DNA of 12,668 nucleotides from Flavobacteriales bacterium (GCA_026983815.1 JALSTJ010000165.1:1-12668); one strand, 5' to 3'. Shown: positions 1 to 6,930, counted from the first letter of the stretch. Notes: generated by a model from the sequence alone, not told the origin. Program-made: numbers and translations.

Positions 1-33
1 TGATGATCTAAAAGTTTTATTAAAAGAATAAAA

Positions 34-1074
34 ATGCAACAAAAATATAACAAACAAATTGCCTACTGGTTGATTTTTGGTGGGCTAATGGTTTTATTGA
101 TGGTCATTATCGGTGGAATTACGAGATTGACCCATTCGGGACTTTCCATTGTTACTTGGCAACCTATCAAAGGAATTCTCCCCCCGATGAACGAAGCCGA
201 ATGGCAAGCGGCATTTGAGGCATATAAAAAAATCCCCGAATATCAAAAGGTGCATCATTTTTTCACTTTATCCGATTATAAAAAAATATTTTTTTGGGAA
301 TATTTTCATCGGATTTTGGGTCGTTCATTAGGTATTGTATTTTTTATTCCTTTTTTGTATTTCTTTTTTACAAAAAAAATTCAAAATTCAAAATTGCTCA
401 AAAGATTACTTTTGATATTTACTTTGGGAGGCATTCAAGGTTTAGCCGGATGGTATATGGTGCAAAGCGGATTGGTTGAAAATACCAGTGTTGATCACTT
501 TCGTTTAGCTCTGCATATGAGTTTGGCTTTAATCATTTTAACTTCTATCTTTTGGACGGTTTTTGAGTTGCTTTTTCCCAATAAAACGGGAAATTATCCC
601 AAGGTAAGAAAATTTTCGGGTATTGTTTTGGGTTTGTTGGTTATTCAAATTATATATGGGGGATTAACTGCTGGTTTAAAAGCAGGATATGTTTTTCCGA
701 CTTATCCCAAAATGGGAACCAAATGGTTTCCCGATATTGCATCCAAAATGTATGTTTCCGAAGGAATTTCAAGTTTTGTTAATTTTCCTGCCAGTGTTCA
801 ATTTATTCATCGTTGGTTGGGATTTGCCATTCTTTTGGTAGTTTGGTTGATGCTAATGAAAATCAGAAAAAATATGTCTAATAAATTATTGATGAATATA
901 TTATGGACAATAGGTTTTCTTATCACTTTACAATATACTTTTGGTGTTTTGGTCATTTTATTTAAAGTTCCAATATCCTTGGCAGTAACACATCAAGTAA
1001 CGGCTTTTGTATTGTTCATCAGTTTATTATTTGTTTATTTTCTTTCCAAAAAAAGAAAAAGCCGCTTTTTGTAG
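34..1074 (+). CDS. ctaA: Heme A synthase, COX15/CtaA family
   Basis: Integral membrane enzyme that oxidises the C8 methyl of heme O to the formyl group of heme A, the cofactor of aa3-type cytochrome oxidases. The 346-aa protein shows about eight hydrophobic segments (roughly residues 12-31, 98-112, 122-142, 158-178, 194-214, 260-278, 287-311, 318-338). The family pattern GGITRLTHSGLS lies at residues 27-38. Four histidines sit where COX15 proteins hold their two heme sites: H92 (HRILGR), H161 (LHMSLA), H259 (FIHRWLG) and H320 (VTHQVTA). Length is typical of the bacterial/mitochondrial COX15 type. The ATG at 34 is the only sensible start, since the N-terminus leads straight into the first membrane segment. 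The 33 bases before it hold no recognisable promoter or gene. Its stop codon lies inside a terminator hairpin. The oxidase genes it serves are not in the window. Confidence 0.95.
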   Translation: MQQKYNKQIAYWLIFGGLMVLLMVIIGGITRLTHSGLSIVTWQPIKGILPPMNEAEWQAAFEAYKKIPEYQKVHHFFTLSDYKKIFFWEYFHRILGRSLGIVFFIPFLYFFFTKKIQNSKLLKRLLLIFTLGGIQGLAGWYMVQSGLVENTSVDHFRLALHMSLALIILTSIFWTVFELLFPNKTGNYPKVRKFSGIVLGLLVIQIIYGGLTAGLKAGYVFPTYPKMGTKWFPDIASKMYVSEGISSFVNFPASVQFIHRWLGFAILLVVWLMLMKIRKNMSNKLLMNILWTIGFLITLQYTFGVLVILFKVPISLAVTHQVTAFVLFISLLFVYFLSKKRKSRFL

Positions 1075-1083
1075 CGGCTTTTT
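1056..1083. terminator. Bidirectional intrinsic terminator between ctaA and the M3 peptidase gene
   Basis: A perfect 11-bp stem: AAAAAGCCGCT at 1056-1066 pairs with its exact reverse complement at 1073-1083, with a 6-base loop. The GC core (GCCGC) is flanked by A5 on one side and T5 on the other, so it works as a rho-independent terminator in both directions. It serves the convergent ends of ctaA (stop codon 1072-1074, inside the right arm) and the peptidase gene (stop codon 1088-1090, just beyond the stem). Confidence 0.93.
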
Positions 1084-1087
1084 AAAA

Positions 1088-3223
1088 TTATTTATCGAAT
1101 CCTTTTCGTTTCATCAGTGCATCAATTTTCGGCGCTCTACCCATAAATTCTTTATATAATTCCATTGGGTCTTTACTTCCTCCCGAACTGATCATCTTTT
1201 TGTATTTTTTTGCCAATTCGGGATTGAAAACATTGCCCGAATTTTTGAAAGCGGCAAAAGTATCGGCATCCAAGACTTCCGACCAAAGATAACTGTAATA
1301 GCCGGCAGCATAGCCACCTCCGAAAATATGAGCGTAATAAGTACTCCTGTATCGTGGGATGATTTCCGGAATGAGATTTATTTTTTTCATTGATTGTTTT
1401 TCAAATTTCAAAACATCAACCGGAAGTGTATCTTTTTTGGTATGATAATCCATATCCAAATATGCGGCAGCCATATATTCAACGGTTCTAAATCCTTCAT
1501 TGAAAGCATTGGCTTTGTTCATTTTATCTATCATTTCAGCGGGTATGACTTTTCCGGTTTTATAATGTTTGGCATATAATTTCAACATTTCGGGATCACT
1601 CATCCAATTTTCCATAACTTGCGAAGGAAACTCCACAAAATCTCGTGGGACATTGGTGCCGGATAGGGAAGGATAGGTTACATTTGACAATAATCCGTGT
1701 AATCCGTGACCGAATTCGTGGAATAGGGTTTGAGCTTGTGTAAAACTCAATAGAGAGGGTGTATCTTTTGTAGGAGCGGGAAAGTTAAAATTATTGGTTA
1801 CAATAGGCGTAACAAACTTTCCATCCATATTGCTTTGCATACGGATTTCATTCATCCAAGCTCCACCTTTTTTACTGGGACGTGCAAAAAAGTCCATATA
1901 TATCACTCCGATATGTTTCCCTGTGGAATCGGTTACTTCAAATACTTGTTGGTCTTTGTGCCAAGTAGGAATATTTTTTAATTCTTTGAAATTCAATCCG
2001 AAAAGTTTGTTGGCTAACTTAAAAGCTCCGTCTCTTACGGCATTTACTTCAAAATAAGGTTTGGTTTGATTTTCATCGAAGCTGTATTTTTGTTCTCTTA
2101 CTTTTCTTACGTAATAACGCCAATCGCTGGCACGGAATTTTCCTTTGATGCCTTCTTTTTTCATCAATTGAGCAAACAAGTCCCGATCGTTTTTGGCGGT
2201 TTGTAGTGCTTTGGGCCATATTTTGTTCATCAAGTCATATACATTTTCGGGGGTTTTGGCCATATTGTCTTTGAGAATGTATTGAGCAAAATTATCATAC
2301 CCTAACAAATGCGCTTTTTCGGCACGCAATTGCACCATTTTTTGTATGACTTTTTTATTGTCGTGTGCATTGTTATTGTTGCCACGATTGGCATATCCTT
2401 GGAAAATTTTTTCTCTTAATTCTCTATTGGGAGAATAATCCAAAAAAGGATAAAAACTCGGACGTTGCAGTGTAAAAGACCAACCGGTTTTGTGTCCGCG
2501 TTTTTGGGCTTCTTCTCGGGCGGCTTGCTTGATATTTTCCGGCATATTACCCAAGTCTTTTTCATTGGTAACATAAAGGTCAAAGTCATTGGTTTCTGCC
2601 AGTAGATTGTCGTTGAATTGTTGTTGTAATGCCGCCAATTCTTTATTGATTGCTTTGACCCGTTTTTGTTTTTCTTCGTGTAAGGCTATACCCGAACGAA
2701 CAAACATTTTATATTTTTCTTCCAATAATTTTTTTTGTTCGTTGGTCAAGTTGAGTTGGTCTTTTTGTTGATAAACTTCATTAACCCGTTTAAATAGTTT
2801 GGGATTCATAGAAATATTATCATAATGTGCTGCCAATTCGGGTGCTATTTTTTTAGCGGTTTCCTTGATGGTATCATTGGTATTGGCGGCTTCCAAGGCA
2901 TAAAAAACATTACTGATTTTTCTAAGAGTTGCTCCACTTTTTTCCAGTGCTTCCACAGTGTTTTTAAAGCTTGGTTTTTCCGGATTGTTGATGATTTTTT
3001 GGATTTCTTGATTATGTTCTTTAATAGCAAATTCAAATGCGGGCAAATAATCTTTATTTTTTATTTTGTCAAAGGGAGGAGTGCCAAATGGAGTATTCCA
3101 TTCTTGTAATAACGGGTTTTCGGTAGTAGTTGTTTCGGTTTTCATAGATTGCTCCGTTTTGTTTTTTTCTTGGCAAGATATGAGTGTTATTCCTGCAATT
3201 AATATCAAGATTTTTAGTTTCAT
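1088..3223 (-). CDS. M3 family zinc metallopeptidase (peptidyl-dipeptidase Dcp/oligopeptidase type), lipoprotein
   Basis: Probable oligopeptidase that clips short peptides in the periplasm. The 711-aa protein starts with a lipoprotein signal (hydrophobic residues 3-14, lipobox LISC, lipidated Cys17), so it is expected to be membrane-anchored rather than cytosolic. The zinc motif is HEFGH at 502-506. E531, 25 residues after the second histidine in the stretch DFVEFPSQVME, is the third ligand as in thimet-oligopeptidase-type M3 enzymes. The C-terminal part (HIFGGGYAAGYYSYLWSEV) matches the substrate-binding region of Dcp/PrlC-like enzymes. Length fits Dcp (about 680-710 aa). It appears monocistronic: its own promoter lies at 3246-3273 and it ends at a shared terminator. 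Dcp (dipeptide release) and oligopeptidase A activities cannot be separated from sequence alone, so no gene symbol is given. Confidence 0.93.
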   Translation of the reverse strand: MKLKILILIAGITLISCQEKNKTEQSMKTETTTTENPLLQEWNTPFGTPPFDKIKNKDYLPAFEFAIKEHNQEIQKIINNPEKPSFKNTVEALEKSGATLRKISNVFYALEAANTNDTIKETAKKIAPELAAHYDNISMNPKLFKRVNEVYQQKDQLNLTNEQKKLLEEKYKMFVRSGIALHEEKQKRVKAINKELAALQQQFNDNLLAETNDFDLYVTNEKDLGNMPENIKQAAREEAQKRGHKTGWSFTLQRPSFYPFLDYSPNRELREKIFQGYANRGNNNNAHDNKKVIQKMVQLRAEKAHLLGYDNFAQYILKDNMAKTPENVYDLMNKIWPKALQTAKNDRDLFAQLMKKEGIKGKFRASDWRYYVRKVREQKYSFDENQTKPYFEVNAVRDGAFKLANKLFGLNFKELKNIPTWHKDQQVFEVTDSTGKHIGVIYMDFFARPSKKGGAWMNEIRMQSNMDGKFVTPIVTNNFNFPAPTKDTPSLLSFTQAQTLFHEFGHGLHGLLSNVTYPSLSGTNVPRDFVEFPSQVMENWMSDPEMLKLYAKHYKTGKVIPAEMIDKMNKANAFNEGFRTVEYMAAAYLDMDYHTKKDTLPVDVLKFEKQSMKKINLIPEIIPRYRSTYYAHIFGGGYAAGYYSYLWSEVLDADTFAAFKNSGNVFNPELAKKYKKMISSGGSKDPMELYKEFMGRAPKIDALMKRKGFDK

Positions 3224-3245
3224 TTTTTAATTTTTTAGTTTTATT

Positions 3246-3273
3246 CAAAAATAAAAAAAATTATGGTTTACAA
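3246..3273 (-). promoter_or_regulatory. Predicted Bacteroidota promoter of the M3 peptidase gene
   Basis: Read on the minus strand, a -7 box TATTTTTG (3253-3246) fits the TAnnTTTG consensus exactly and is preceded by TTG (3273-3271) with a 17-base gap. Transcription would begin near 3240, about 17 bases before the ATG at 3223. The surroundings are very AT-rich, so a chance match is possible. Confidence 0.4.
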
Positions 3274-3329
3274 AAATTAATTTTTCTTTAACACAAATTA
3301 TTTGTTTTATTTTTATTGCGAAAATTAAG

Positions 3330-4286
3330 TTATTTAAAAAAAATCGAAAATCGATTATAATATTTTGATAAATGATTTTTTTGCCGTTTTTTCCAAATCG
3401 AAGGTATCCTTTTATAAAACCCGAAATGTGCTTTTATAACTGCCCAAGTATGACGAGGTTTTCCTTGAAAAACAAACACAACTCCGGCTAATCCGTCTAA
3501 AATCAAACGGATAAAAATAACCGGAAAAATATATGTTTTGGGAAGGTTTTTCAATAAAGTCATTAGATTGTTGCGAAAATTGAGATAGGTTTTAAAAGGA
3601 CTTTGTGAATCCAAACTTGCGCCACCCAGATGAAAAACGGTAGAGGAGGGGATATATTTGATTTTATACCCGTTATTTTTTATACGCCAACACAAGTCAA
3701 TTTCTTCTTGATGGGCAAAATAACTTTCATCAAATCCTTTCATTTGTTCAAAAATATCTTTTTTAACGGCAAAACAAGCTCCCGAAGCCCAGAAAATTTC
3801 TTTTTCTTTTTCGTATTGTCCGGTATCTTCTGCTACTGAAAACAAAATTCTTCCGTCGCAATAAGGATAACCGAAAAAATCCAAAAACCCCCCGGCAGCT
3901 CCGGCATATTCAAACATTTTTTTGTTTTTATAATCTTTGATTTTTGGTTGAGTCACAGCCGTTTGTGTATCATTGTCAAGGGCGTTTATCAGAGGTTCTA
4001 ACCAATTTTCTGTAACTTCCACATCGGAATTCAGCAGCACATAATTATCTGCAACGATAGATTTCAAACCTTTGTTATACCCGCCGGCAAATCCGTAATT
4101 TTTATCTAAATGAACCTGTTTGATTTCGGGATAGTTTGCTTGTAAAAATTGGACGGAATCATCGGTGGAGGCATTATCAATTACCCATATTTCGGCATTT
4201 TTTGTATGTTTTACTACCGAAGGAATAAACTTTTTCAATAGTTTTTTTCCGTTCCAATTCAATATAACAACAGCGGTTTTGTTCAT
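3330..4286 (-). CDS. Glycosyltransferase family 2 (rhamnosyltransferase-like)
   Basis: Predicted inverting sugar transferase acting at the cytoplasmic face of the membrane on cell-surface polysaccharide or lipid. The 318-aa protein opens with the GT-A fold signature VVILNWNG, then VIDNASTDDS, KNYGFAGGYNKG and the nucleotide-sugar/metal motif LLNSDVEV. It is followed by WASGACFAVKK and HQEEIDLCWR, the usual acceptor-side and catalytic acidic motif of this subgroup. A hydrophobic stretch near residues 250-275 may associate with the membrane. The start codon overlaps the stop of the upstream HsdR-N gene (ATGA at 4286-4283), implying translational coupling. No other glycan-biosynthesis gene sits beside it, so the sugar and acceptor cannot be inferred. 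Confidence 0.9.
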   Translation of the reverse strand: MNKTAVVILNWNGKKLLKKFIPSVVKHTKNAEIWVIDNASTDDSVQFLQANYPEIKQVHLDKNYGFAGGYNKGLKSIVADNYVLLNSDVEVTENWLEPLINALDNDTQTAVTQPKIKDYKNKKMFEYAGAAGGFLDFFGYPYCDGRILFSVAEDTGQYEKEKEIFWASGACFAVKKDIFEQMKGFDESYFAHQEEIDLCWRIKNNGYKIKYIPSSTVFHLGGASLDSQSPFKTYLNFRNNLMTLLKNLPKTYIFPVIFIRLILDGLAGVVFVFQGKPRHTWAVIKAHFGFYKRIPSIWKKRQKNHLSKYYNRFSIFFK

Positions 4287-4726
4287 TTTTTTGTAGGAAT
4301 ATCTTTTAAAAATTCATATTTGTTTTGGTCAAAATCAATTTTACAAATATAATGTCTCAATCCATTGGTTAAAACCAAATAAGGTGCTTTTAGTACCCAA
4401 TTGTATTGATTGGCTTGGTCAAATGTGTTTTGATTTATGGATACCTCCGGAGCTTTGCATTCGACTAATATATATGGTTTCAATTGACTGTCAAAAATTA
4501 CCACATCAAACCGACGTTTGTTTTGATTGATAATCAACTGTTTTTCTATCGCAATTAATTCACTTGAATATTTTTTTTCATATACTATATAATGTATAAA
4601 ATTTTGTCTTACAAATTCCTCTGGAGTTAATAAGACATATTTCTTGCGTATGATATCAAAAATATATGTTTTATTTTCCTTATTTTTGTATTGAAAAGTA
4701 TATTCAGGGAAATTTAGTTTTTGCAT
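4283..4726 (-). CDS. Orphan HsdR N-terminal-like protein with PD-(D/E)xK nuclease motif
   Basis: 147-aa protein matching the N-terminal nuclease domain of type I restriction HsdR subunits (HSDR_N_2-like) but with no helicase domain and no hsdM/hsdS nearby. The nuclease motif is complete: D74 in RFDVVIF, E89-C-K91 in LVECKAP, and the trailing Q104xxxY108 typical of RecB/HsdR-type nucleases. I chose the ATG at 4726 (protein begins MQKLNFPEY). The reading frame extends 22 codons further to 4792, but that extension overlaps the holA start, carries a promoter and looks non-coding. It is first in a two-gene unit with the glycosyltransferase. From memory, short proteins of this type commonly sit beside holA in flavobacteria, which suggests a conserved housekeeping role rather than restriction. 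The function is unknown. Confidence 0.8.
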   Translation of the reverse strand: MQKLNFPEYTFQYKNKENKTYIFDIIRKKYVLLTPEEFVRQNFIHYIVYEKKYSSELIAIEKQLIINQNKRRFDVVIFDSQLKPYILVECKAPEVSINQNTFDQANQYNWVLKAPYLVLTNGLRHYICKIDFDQNKYEFLKDIPTKK

Positions 4727-4735
4727 ATTGCAAAA
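4719..4735. repeat. 17-bp interrupted palindrome over the HsdR-N gene start
   Basis: TGCAAAA arms (7 bp, perfect) around a 3-base centre. On the minus strand the left arm TTTTGCA shares TTTTG with the predicted -7 box, and the right arm includes the TG of the start codon at 4726-4724. It may be an operator, a start-site structure, or chance in AT-rich DNA. Confidence 0.5.
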
Positions 4736-4738
4736 GTA
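4731..4738 (-). promoter_or_regulatory. Predicted -7 box (TACTTTTG) giving a leaderless or near-leaderless mRNA
   Basis: On the minus strand, TACTTTTG fits TAnnTTTG exactly and ends only four bases before the A of the ATG at 4726. In this phylum transcription starts a few bases after the box, so the mRNA would begin at or next to the start codon. I see no good -33 TTG at the right distance, which lowers confidence. Confidence 0.4.
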
Positions 4739-4779
4739 TAAAAACTCTTTGGAATGTATAAATATTCGGATAGATAAGT

Positions 4780-5793
4780 ATGGATCAAGCACAAAAAATT
4801 ATAAGTGATTTAAAAAAAGGTAACACGAAACCGGTTTATTTTTTTAGTGGTGAGGTATCTTTTTTTATTGATAGAATTACAGATTTTATAGAAAATGAAT
4901 TTCTTCCCGAAGATGCAAAATCATTTGATCAAATGGTTTTTTACGGTTTGGATGCCAAAATGGAAGATATAATTATGCAAGCGGGTAGATTTCCGATGAT
5001 GGGGGAAAAATTGGTTATTTTGGTCAAAGAAGCACAACATTTGTTTAAAAAGCAATCCGATTATGAAGTTTTGGAAGAATATTTAAAAAATCCTTCGGGT
5101 CAAACTTTGTTGGTTTTTAGTTATAAGCACAAAAAACCTGATGGAAGGAAAAAAGTGTTTAAATTGATCAAGGAGAAAGGCGTTTGGTTTGAAGCCAAGA
5201 GAATGTATGAAAGCGATGTGTTGCAGTGGATACAACAAACCTGTAAGGAAATGGGTTATCCAATTGATGTAAAATCGTCCCAAATGCTACTGGAATATTT
5301 GGGTACGGATTTATCTAAAATTTTTAATGAACTAAAAAAATTGGAAATACTTTTACCTGAAGGAAGTGCGATTACGCCAGAAATTATTGAACAAAATATT
5401 GGAATAAGCAAAGATTACAACAGTTTTGAACTAAAATCGGCTATTGCACAAGGAAATTATACAAAAGCACAGAAAATTATCAATTATTTTATTTCTAATC
5501 CGAAGGAATATCCTTTGCCTGCCATTTTACCGGTGTTATATAAATTTTTTAGAGATTTATTTGTTTATCATACCCTGGTAGATAAGACCAAATTTTCCGC
5601 AGCAAAGGCGTTGGGTGTAAACCCATATTTTATAACTGAATATGAAACAGGTGCTAGATTGTATCCCATGAAAAAACTTACCCGTATTATGGGATATTTG
5701 GAACTAGCAGATTTAAGAAGTAAAGGAGTAAAAAACGGAAGCATGAGTTATAAAGATATAATAAATGAGTTAATTTATAAAATAATGCATTAA
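4780..5793 (+). CDS. holA: DNA polymerase III subunit delta (clamp loader)
   Basis: 337-aa protein of the HolA family, the subunit that opens the beta sliding clamp for loading onto primed DNA. The N-terminus (IISDLKKGNTKPVYFFSGE, then FFIDRITDFIE) is the standard opening of the family. LVILVKEAQHL, TLLVFSYKHKKPDGRKK and the Q(T)CKEMGYPID segment follow in the expected order, with LLEYLGTDLSKIFNELKKL at about 168-186. The C-terminal helical domain that holds the clamp-loader collar is present through FFRDLFVYHTL and the end. Length is normal (about 330-345 aa). The ATG at 4780 lies 53 bases from the divergent HsdR-N start, so the two genes share a compact intergenic region. I could not find a consensus -7 box for holA. 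Confidence 0.93.
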   Translation: MDQAQKIISDLKKGNTKPVYFFSGEVSFFIDRITDFIENEFLPEDAKSFDQMVFYGLDAKMEDIIMQAGRFPMMGEKLVILVKEAQHLFKKQSDYEVLEEYLKNPSGQTLLVFSYKHKKPDGRKKVFKLIKEKGVWFEAKRMYESDVLQWIQQTCKEMGYPIDVKSSQMLLEYLGTDLSKIFNELKKLEILLPEGSAITPEIIEQNIGISKDYNSFELKSAIAQGNYTKAQKIINYFISNPKEYPLPAILPVLYKFFRDLFVYHTLVDKTKFSAAKALGVNPYFITEYETGARLYPMKKLTRIMGYLELADLRSKGVKNGSMSYKDIINELIYKIMH

Positions 5794-5820
5794 ATATTAC
5801 GTTATAATGTTAAATAATTT

Positions 5821-5849
5821 TTGTTTTTAAAAAAAAAATTATACCTTTG
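5821..5849 (+). promoter_or_regulatory. Bacteroidota promoter upstream of the 107-aa protein gene
   Basis: TTG at 5821-5823, an 18-base gap, then TACCTTTG at 5842-5849: an exact match to the TTG/TAnnTTTG consensus with good spacing. Transcription would start around 5854-5856, leaving a leader of about 25 bases before the ATG at 5880. The promoter excludes the apparent upstream TTG start at 5847, which lies inside the -7 box. Confidence 0.65.
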
Positions 5850-5879
5850 CATATTAAATGCGGTAAGAAATATAGAAAG

Positions 5880-6203
5880 ATGAGGATTAAATATGAGGTG
5901 TTTTTACCAAAAAACAAACAACAATTAGAGGATTTTATCCAAAGAATTAGCAGAAAAAATCCGGTTAAGCATTTTATTATCAGAGTCTTTCCGGAATATA
6001 TTGAAGATGAAGAATTAGTTCAGATTATTGTCAATTATCAATCACAAATAAAGCAATTTAAAAAAAATAAATCCTTGGTTTTTTGGACCAAACAGGATTT
6101 TGAAAACCTTCCGGACTATGTTTCAATAGCTCCCACGGAGGAAGAAGCTTTGGATATTATCGATTTTGAAGAAATAGAAAGAGATTTATTATCAGAATAC
6201 TAG
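5880..6203 (+). CDS. Small acidic-tailed protein of unknown function (107 aa)
   Basis: I do not recognise a characterised function. The start is set at the ATG at 5880 (MRIKYEVFLPK). The frame is open back to a TTG at 5847, but that codon is part of the -7 promoter box and would not be transcribed. The first 60 residues read as alternating strand/helix (KHFIIRVFPEYI, ELVQIIVNYQSQIKQF), and SLVFWTKQDFENLPDYVSIAPT looks like a strand-loop-strand. The C-terminus, residues 85-103, runs PTEEEALDIIDFEEIERDL. As far as I recall, this resembles the end of short flavobacterial proteins encoded beside ribonuclease Z and often mislabelled after it. Such proteins look like STAS-type anti-anti-sigma relatives. 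No ribonuclease Z gene is present here. It probably forms a unit with the next gene, 47 bases downstream. Confidence 0.75.
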   Translation: MRIKYEVFLPKNKQQLEDFIQRISRKNPVKHFIIRVFPEYIEDEELVQIIVNYQSQIKQFKKNKSLVFWTKQDFENLPDYVSIAPTEEEALDIIDFEEIERDLLSEY

Positions 6204-6250
6204 ATGGTATCAATTATGAATTTAATTTTTACACACAAAAACTAATAATT

Positions 6251-6898
6251 ATGCGAACAAAAACTTATTCAGAAAGAATTAATGAGCAATGGCTCAAACT
6301 GCTTAAAGAAGCAATTGACGAAGGAGTGAGAATCCAGGTTAATCACCGTTTTAAATACAAAGGAAAAGGTTTGGGAACTTATTTAGTAGGAGTAAAACGA
6401 AGCAAAAAAAGAGATTTAATTAAAAAAATTAAAGAAATCGGTGTGGATTTTACATTTCATAGTAAAAAACCCAAAGATGTTGCTTTGAAATTTATTCGTG
6501 ATTTGAGAGAAGATCCAAACCCTAGAAAAGGTGGTTATATCACGCGTTTTAATATGTATATCTTGCCTAAAAAAGATATCTTACCCAAATCTACTCAAAA
6601 AGAAATTGAAAGAGTTTGGAAACAAAGATTTGGTGAAGAACGTCCTTGGAGAAAACGTGACGATGTACCTACTCGTATTTCCAAATGGAAAAAATTCCGT
6701 TATAACAGAAAAGTAAATCCAAAAGGAAAATGGTTTCAACCCAAATCTAAAATGGGGGAATTATACTATTGGGTTTATGCAAGAAAAAACAAACCTTGGT
6801 TGATGAAGAGAATTCTTGATCAATTTGATGCTACTGAATTGCAAGAACTCAAAGAAGAAGGTTTTATTAAAGACAGTTGGTTGGAAAAAGTAAAATAA
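6251..6898 (+). CDS. Highly basic protein with helicase-associated (HA)-like repeats, unknown function
   Basis: 215-aa protein with no function I can name. By my count about 58 of 215 residues are Lys/Arg against about 28 Asp/Glu, so it should be strongly cationic and could bind nucleic acid. Residues 14-67 (W14, then GKGLGTYLVGVKR at 38-50 and IKEIGVDF at 60-67) follow the layout of helicase-associated domains: W, about 25 residues, LG-x-(W/Y)-(L/V), a basic run, then L..IG..(W/F). Residues 168-205 (MGELYYWVYARK ... LQELKEEGF) look like a second, weaker copy. There is no helicase or nuclease motif and no signal peptide or membrane segment. No promoter box is visible in the 47 bases before it, so it is probably co-transcribed with the 107-aa gene. 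The HA assignment is by eye and tentative. Confidence 0.75.
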   Translation: MRTKTYSERINEQWLKLLKEAIDEGVRIQVNHRFKYKGKGLGTYLVGVKRSKKRDLIKKIKEIGVDFTFHSKKPKDVALKFIRDLREDPNPRKGGYITRFNMYILPKKDILPKSTQKEIERVWKQRFGEERPWRKRDDVPTRISKWKKFRYNRKVNPKGKWFQPKSKMGELYYWVYARKNKPWLMKRILDQFDATELQELKEEGFIKDSWLEKVK

Positions 6899-6910
6899 AT
6901 CGTAATTTTG
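6881..6910 (+). promoter_or_regulatory. Predicted promoter of the thiI-lysA unit
   Basis: TTG at 6881-6883 (inside the end of the preceding gene), a 19-base gap, then TAATTTTG at 6903-6910, an exact TAnnTTTG match. The start of transcription should lie near 6915-6917, giving a leader of only about 14 bases to the ATG at 6930. The -7 box coincides with the left arm of an inverted repeat. Confidence 0.55.
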
Positions 6911-6930
6911 TATCTTCGAATACAAAATTA
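6903..6930. repeat. Perfect 11-bp inverted repeat spanning the thiI promoter and start codon
   Basis: The left arm TAATTTTGTAT (6903-6913) and its exact reverse complement (6920-6930) are separated by the 6-base loop CTTCGA. The left arm contains the whole -7 box. The last base of the right arm is the A of the thiI ATG. The arms are almost all A/T, and there is no T-tract beyond the stem, so it is not a typical terminator. Confidence 0.75.

Noticed and set aside
1394..3109. Several plus-strand open frames of 60-94 codons inside the peptidase gene
   Set aside because: All are antisense to the M3 peptidase, whose motifs are complete, and their compositions look like shadow frames.
3239..3256. 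7-bp inverted repeat TTTTATT/AATAAAA over the peptidase -7 box
   Set aside because: The arms are only A and T and do not reach the start codon, so I did not count it with the other start-site repeats.
3293..3305. 13-bp palindrome ACAAAT-T-ATTTGT between the glycosyltransferase and peptidase genes
   Set aside because: Short, pure A/T apart from one C and one G, with no adjacent promoter box or T-tract. Likely chance in AT-rich DNA.
4749..4778. Possible holA promoter (TTG at 4749-4751, TAGATAAG at 4771-4778)
   Set aside because: Spacing is right, but the -7 box has two mismatches to the TAnnTTTG consensus. Not strong enough to list.
4727..4792. 22-codon N-terminal extension of the HsdR-N reading frame
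   Set aside because: It overlaps the holA start, contains the best -7 box, and the encoded residues look unlike the rest. The internal ATG gives a typical start.
5847..5879. TTG start for the 107-aa gene, which would add 11 residues
   Set aside because: The TTG is part of the TACCTTTG promoter box and would lie upstream of the predicted transcript start.
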